Translations under genes and position numbers: made by a program | Part shown: piece by piece, positions 21,714-24,798 of the stretch | How positions within the stretch are numbered: the first letter of the stretch is position 1 | Layout of the letters: each line of letters begins with the position of its first letter | NCBI GenBank assembly: GCA_046481785.1 | Contig: JAWOJF010000091.1 | Span: 1 to 24,798, forward strand | Direction of reading: 5' to 3' | DNA from: JAWOJF01 sp046481785 | Lineage (GTDB): Bacteria; Bacteroidota; Ignavibacteria; Ignavibacteriales; Ignavibacteriaceae | Length of the DNA stretch: 24,798 bases | Notes under the pieces: generated by a model | Told to the model about the DNA's origin: nothing | Seen by the model: the letters and a program-made list of their open reading frames with translations, nothing else | Database searches by the model: none

Positions 21714-23600
21714 ATGGATTTAAATACACAAACATTGCTTAATGATCCGGATATGAAGGAGATAGTGGAAAGTTTCCAGATTGAAACTAAGGAAATACTG
21801 GAAAGACTTGACACTGACCTGATTGATCTTGAAAAAAAGCCTAATGATCTTGAACTGCTTAATCAGATATTCCGTTCATTCCATACTATTAAAGGCACTG
21901 CAGGATTTTTAGGTTTAGAAAAGCTGACAGCAGTAACTCATAAACTGGAGGATATACTTAATAAACTCCGTAAAAGCGAAATTGAGTTAAATTCCGAAAT
22001 AATGGATGCTATTTTAATTGGTTATGACACGATAAAAAGCCTTGTTAGCTGTATTGAAGATAATAAAAATGAAAATATAGAAATTGCTGATGCTATTAAG
22101 GTGCTTACAAATCTTATATCAAACTATGCAGGTAAAGCCATATCTGAAAAAAGCAAATCTGAAAAAGCTAAATCTGAAAAAACCAAATCTAAAAAAACCA
22201 AATCAGAAAAAACCAAACCTGAAAAAGCTGACACTGAAAAAACTGATGCAAATTTAGTTACCGAAGAGGCTGAAGAACTAACAGAAGCTGACATAGCGCT
22301 GTTACAAAGCAGTGAGGATGATAATAATATTGATTCGGAATCTTCTACTGAACAGAAAGAAAGAATAAAACTGGCAAGGATACAGCAGGCTGTGGATTCG
22401 GTAAGTAAAAAGACCGACAACACCATCAGGGTTGAAGTTGAAAGACTTGATCAGCTTTTAAGAATAGCCTCGGAACTGGTACTCGGAAGAAACAGGCTTG
22501 CCCAGGTAAATTCAGAATTTACTATTGAATATGAGGGTACAAAGTTTTCGCGGGATCTTGCCGATGCCGCCAAACAAATTGACCTGATGACCAATGAGCT
22601 TCAGCTTGTTGTTATGAAGACAAGAATGGTTAAAATAGGAAAAGTGTTTAACCGCTTTCCAAGGCTTGTAAGAGACCTTTCAAAAGAAACCGGCAAAGAA
22701 ATTTCACTTGTTATAAAAGGGGAAGAAACTGAACTTGATAAAACCCTTATTGAAGAAATAAATGATCCGCTTGTGCATCTGATAAGGAACTCCATTGACC
22801 ATGGTATTGAAGTTCCTGATGTTAGGGAAAAAGCCGGTAAAGGCAGAACCGGCACAATTGTTCTGTCTGCAGAGCAGGAGGGGAATAATATTGTAATTAC
22901 TGTTGAAGATGATGGTAAGGGTATTGATCCCGAAGTAATTAGAGAAAAAGTAATAAGTAAAGAACTGATTACCAAAGAAAAAGCTAAAGAGCTTACAAAA
23001 CAGGAAATTTTTAATCTTATATTTTTACCCGGATTTTCTACTGCGGAAAAAGTTACTAATATTTCTGGCCGCGGCGTAGGAATGGATGTTGTAAAGACAA
23101 ATGTAAGTAAGTTAAGGGGTATTATAAATGTTGATTCCAATGTTGGTACCGGAACAACAATGAAAATTAAGCTGCCTCTTACTCTTGCAATTATTCCCGG
23201 AATGATTGTTAAGGTAAAAGAAGAGTATTTTGTTATTCCTTTAAATTCTGTAATTGAAGCAGTAAGAATACAAAAAGAAGAAATATATACTATTAATCAG
23301 AGCGAAGTGATAAAGATGAGAGATAGTATAATTCCGCTTGTAAGCCTTGATCATCTTATAAGAAATGAAAATAATAAGGATATAGAGGTTTCATGGCAGT
23401 ATATTATTGTTGTGGGTATTGCAGAAAGAAAATTTGGTATTAAAGTAGATTCTCTGATTGGGCAAAAAGAAGTTGTAATAAAATCACTTGGAGAATATTT
23501 AGGCAATATTAAGGGAATAGCGGGCTCAACAATAATGGGAGATGGTACAGTTGTAATGATTCTTGATATAAACGAATTAATAAACCAGATAAACGAATAA
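21714..23600 (+). CDS. cheA: Chemotaxis histidine kinase CheA (no P2 domain)
   Basis: A 628-residue soluble kinase that reads receptor state and phosphorylates CheY and CheB. P1/Hpt is at 1-135 with the phosphorylated histidine H57 (RSFHTIKGTAGFLG). Residues 141-235 form a charged linker with KSEKT-type repeats, in the place where a CheY-binding P2 domain usually sits; no P2 fold is recognisable. P3 dimerisation (236-325), the P4 ATPase (N-box HLIRNSIDHG 355-364, VEDDGKGID 397-405, GRGVGMD 452-458) and the CheW-like P5 (about 485-628) are intact. AGGGG is the ribosome site. With P2 absent, phosphotransfer to CheY must rely on direct docking to P1. Confidence 0.96.
   Translation: MDLNTQTLLNDPDMKEIVESFQIETKEILERLDTDLIDLEKKPNDLELLNQIFRSFHTIKGTAGFLGLEKLTAVTHKLEDILNKLRKSEIELNSEIMDAILIGYDTIKSLVSCIEDNKNENIEIADAIKVLTNLISNYAGKAISEKSKSEKAKSEKTKSKKTKSEKTKPEKADTEKTDANLVTEEAEELTEADIALLQSSEDDNNIDSESSTEQKERIKLARIQQAVDSVSKKTDNTIRVEVERLDQLLRIASELVLGRNRLAQVNSEFTIEYEGTKFSRDLADAAKQIDLMTNELQLVVMKTRMVKIGKVFNRFPRLVRDLSKETGKEISLVIKGEETELDKTLIEEINDPLVHLIRNSIDHGIEVPDVREKAGKGRTGTIVLSAEQEGNNIVITVEDDGKGIDPEVIREKVISKELITKEKAKELTKQEIFNLIFLPGFSTAEKVTNISGRGVGMDVVKTNVSKLRGIINVDSNVGTGTTMKIKLPLTLAIIPGMIVKVKEEYFVIPLNSVIEAVRIQKEEIYTINQSEVIKMRDSIIPLVSLDHLIRNENNKDIEVSWQYIIVVGIAERKFGIKVDSLIGQKEVVIKSLGEYLGNIKGIAGSTIMGDGTVVMILDINELINQINE
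22142..22250 (+). repeat. 15-base in-frame tandem repeat in the cheA linker
   Basis: About seven imperfect copies of AAATCTGAAAAAACC encode K-S-E-K-T/A pentapeptides in CheA residues about 143-178. Copies differ by one to three bases, so the array is prone to change in length. Confidence 0.85.
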
Positions 23601-23603
23601 AAA

Positions 23604-24395
23604 TTGCAAAGACAAATTACTGTTGTTGTAGTAGATGATTCTGCATTTATGCGGAAGTCAATTTCTTTGATGCTTGAAAGTAGTGAAGATATAAAAGTTT
23701 TAGCTACAGCAAGGGATGGCCAGGAAGGTTACGAACTTGTTAAGAAATTAAGGCCCGATATTGTTACTCTGGATGTTGAAATGCCCAGAATGGACGGGCT
23801 TACTGCACTTAAAAAAATTATGGCTGACTGCCCCACGGCAGTGATAATGGTAAGTTCAATAACTACCGAAGGGGCCGAGGCAACTCTAAAAGCAATGGAA
23901 TATGGTGCCGTTGATTTTATTCCTAAAGATATGTCCTATGTGAGTGTGGATATTATAAAAAAGAAAGAAGAACTGATACGGAAAGTAAAGGAAATTGTAC
24001 GTCAGAGGCTTTTCCAGGAAAGAATAAGAAAATTACAAAAACTTAGCAGCACACCGGAAAAAGCTCGTCCGGTAGCCAGAAGTGTAAACATCCCCAAAAA
24101 TAATTATCAGGCTATTGCACTGGGAATTTCCACCGGTGGGCCGATGTCCCTTCAAAAAGTTATACCTATCCTTTCAAAAAAAATTAATATTCCGGTGTTT
24201 ATTGTTCAGCATATGCCCCCAAAATTCACCAAATCACTGGCTGAACGTTTAAATGGCCTTAGTGAAATTGAGGTTAAAGAGGCAGAAGATGGTGAAACAA
24301 TTAGAAATGGTGTTGCTTATATAGCCAAGGGCGGATTCCATCTTAATGTTAAAAAAAACGGCTCGGGATTTGCTGTAATAAATGTAACATCCTGA
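23604..24395 (+). CDS. cheB: Chemotaxis methylesterase CheB, truncated at its 3' end by a sequence join
   Basis: The receiver domain (D11/D12, phospho-acceptor D57, K108) is followed by a linker and the start of the esterase domain with catalytic S176 (GISTGGP) and H203 (VQHMPP). The frame ends at 24395 after 263 residues, about 90 short of a normal CheB; the C-terminal block with the third catalytic residue (Asp of the RPSVD segment) is missing. The stop lies where base composition changes, so the loss is more likely an assembly artefact than a natural mutation. The start is TTG, three bases after cheA, with no better ATG or GTG in the right place. The full enzyme would remove methyl groups from receptors. 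Confidence 0.85.
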   Translation: MQRQITVVVVDDSAFMRKSISLMLESSEDIKVLATARDGQEGYELVKKLRPDIVTLDVEMPRMDGLTALKKIMADCPTAVIMVSSITTEGAEATLKAMEYGAVDFIPKDMSYVSVDIIKKKEELIRKVKEIVRQRLFQERIRKLQKLSSTPEKARPVARSVNIPKNNYQAIALGISTGGPMSLQKVIPILSKKINIPVFIVQHMPPKFTKSLAERLNGLSEIEVKEAEDGETIRNGVAYIAKGGFHLNVKKNGSGFAVINVTS

Positions 24396-24400
24396 GAACT
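24385..24400. other. Probable chimeric junction between the chemotaxis contig and foreign DNA
   Basis: To the left is cheB coding DNA of about 38% GC (23 of 60 in the line at 24241); to the right is about 60% GC (36 of 60 in the line at 24421). CheB similarity and the cytochrome frame on the other strand both end here. A small CTGAG-AA-CTCAG inverted repeat lies at the join. Confidence 0.75.
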
Positions 24401-24798
24401 CAGGTATCTCGTTATAGACCGGCTCCAGGCTCCTGAGATATCCGACGATGGCGGCCACATCCGCATCGCTCAAGGTGTTATATTGGTTCGAAGGCATAAC
24501 CACCAACTCGACCCCATCTTTGTCTATCCCTTCTCGAATGGCTCTGGCGATTTCGGCATCAGTCCAGCTGCCCAGGCCGGTCTGCAAATCAGGGGTCATG
24601 TTTGGCGTGGCAAATATACCTGAAAATGGACCATCATTAAATTCTTCGTAACGCCCGATGAGTAGCCCATCAGGATCCAGGTTTTCTCCTTGCATAGGTG
24701 CATGGCAATCACCGCAAGCCATTACGTTGCGTACCAGGTACTCCCCGCGGGCGATTCCCGCCGGGCTCATATCCGCGGTGATCGGATATATCGGCCGG
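24390..24798 (-). CDS. c-type cytochrome fragment (dehydrogenase-subunit type), partial at both ends
   Basis: On the minus strand the frame enters from the window end (in-frame codons precede the ATG at 24770, so that ATG is not the true start). It contains ARGEYLVRNVMACGDCHAP with the heme motif CGDCH, then a likely axial Met in VVMPSNQYNTLSDADVAAIV, and ends near AIVGYLRSLEPVYNEIPE. This pattern is that of a single-heme domain of membrane dehydrogenase-type cytochromes c. The last about 45 residues of the open frame read antisense through cheB and are not part of the protein. Its GC content is far above that of the rest of the window, and it is unrelated to chemotaxis; it most likely comes from another organism or locus. 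Confidence 0.82.

Noticed and set aside
22601..23140. Minus-strand open frame of 179 codons inside cheA
   Set aside because: Antisense to the kinase core, Ser/Thr-rich without any domain, no start signal.
1..24384. Insertion sequences, tRNA or rRNA genes, prophage
   Set aside because: No transposase, terminal inverted repeats, tRNA cloverleaf or rRNA-like sequence was seen in this part.
24448..24651. Plus-strand open frame of 67 codons near the end
   Set aside because: It is the antisense of the cytochrome domain, which has clear heme motifs.

Overview
The window is AT-rich bacterial DNA (a sampled stretch of cheB is about 38% GC) and carries most of a chemotaxis gene set. There are two outer-membrane barrel + periplasmic-protein gene pairs, five methyl-accepting chemotaxis proteins (MCPs), two CheW adaptors, a bacteriohemerythrin, and an operon HEAT-protein-cheR-receiver-cheY-cheZ-cheA-cheB. 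The gene content, the codon and protein style, and promoters resembling flagellar sigma-28 sites suggest a flagellated member of the Ignavibacteria (Chlorobi/Bacteroidota side of the tree). That placement is an inference; there is no 16S or other marker gene in the window.

Layout. 1-3600: a tandemly duplicated two-gene unit (porin-like barrel, then short PstS-like periplasmic protein), each copy ending in a hairpin terminator and a related intergenic region. 3696-8010: MCP1 and MCP2, which share an almost identical 3' end; MCP2 has a periplasmic c-type heme motif. 8032-11460: a GC-rich structured leader, a small Lys-Pro-Glu repeat protein, then MCP3 (Cache + PAS) with cheW1. 11524-14590: bacteriohemerythrin overlapping a second heme-type MCP (MCP4), then a lone TonB-C-domain protein. 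14604-17830: MCP5 (four-helix-bundle sensor) and cheW2. 17848-24390: the core signalling operon with overlaps or gaps of a few bases. From about 24390 to the end the DNA becomes GC-rich (60% in a sampled line), cheB stops before its third catalytic residue, and an unrelated c-type cytochrome fragment runs on the minus strand; this looks like a chimeric contig join.

How the parts work together: the receptors sense periplasmic signals (two through heme, one through a Cache domain, one through a four-helix bundle), CheW couples them to CheA, CheA phosphorylates CheY and CheB, CheZ dephosphorylates CheY, and CheR/CheB adapt the receptors by methylation.

Main discovery candidate: ten promoters of the form TAAa-like / 11-base spacer / nnCGATAA-like can be read upstream of the transcription units. 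Five of them (porin2, MCP1, MCP2, the small repeat protein, MCP3) also carry three direct repeats of TTAMTGCA type, starting 21 and then 20 bases apart, with the third repeat starting exactly 14 bases before the -35 box in all five. This fixed geometry suggests an undescribed activator acting together with a sigma-28-like factor on a sub-regulon of receptors and surface proteins.
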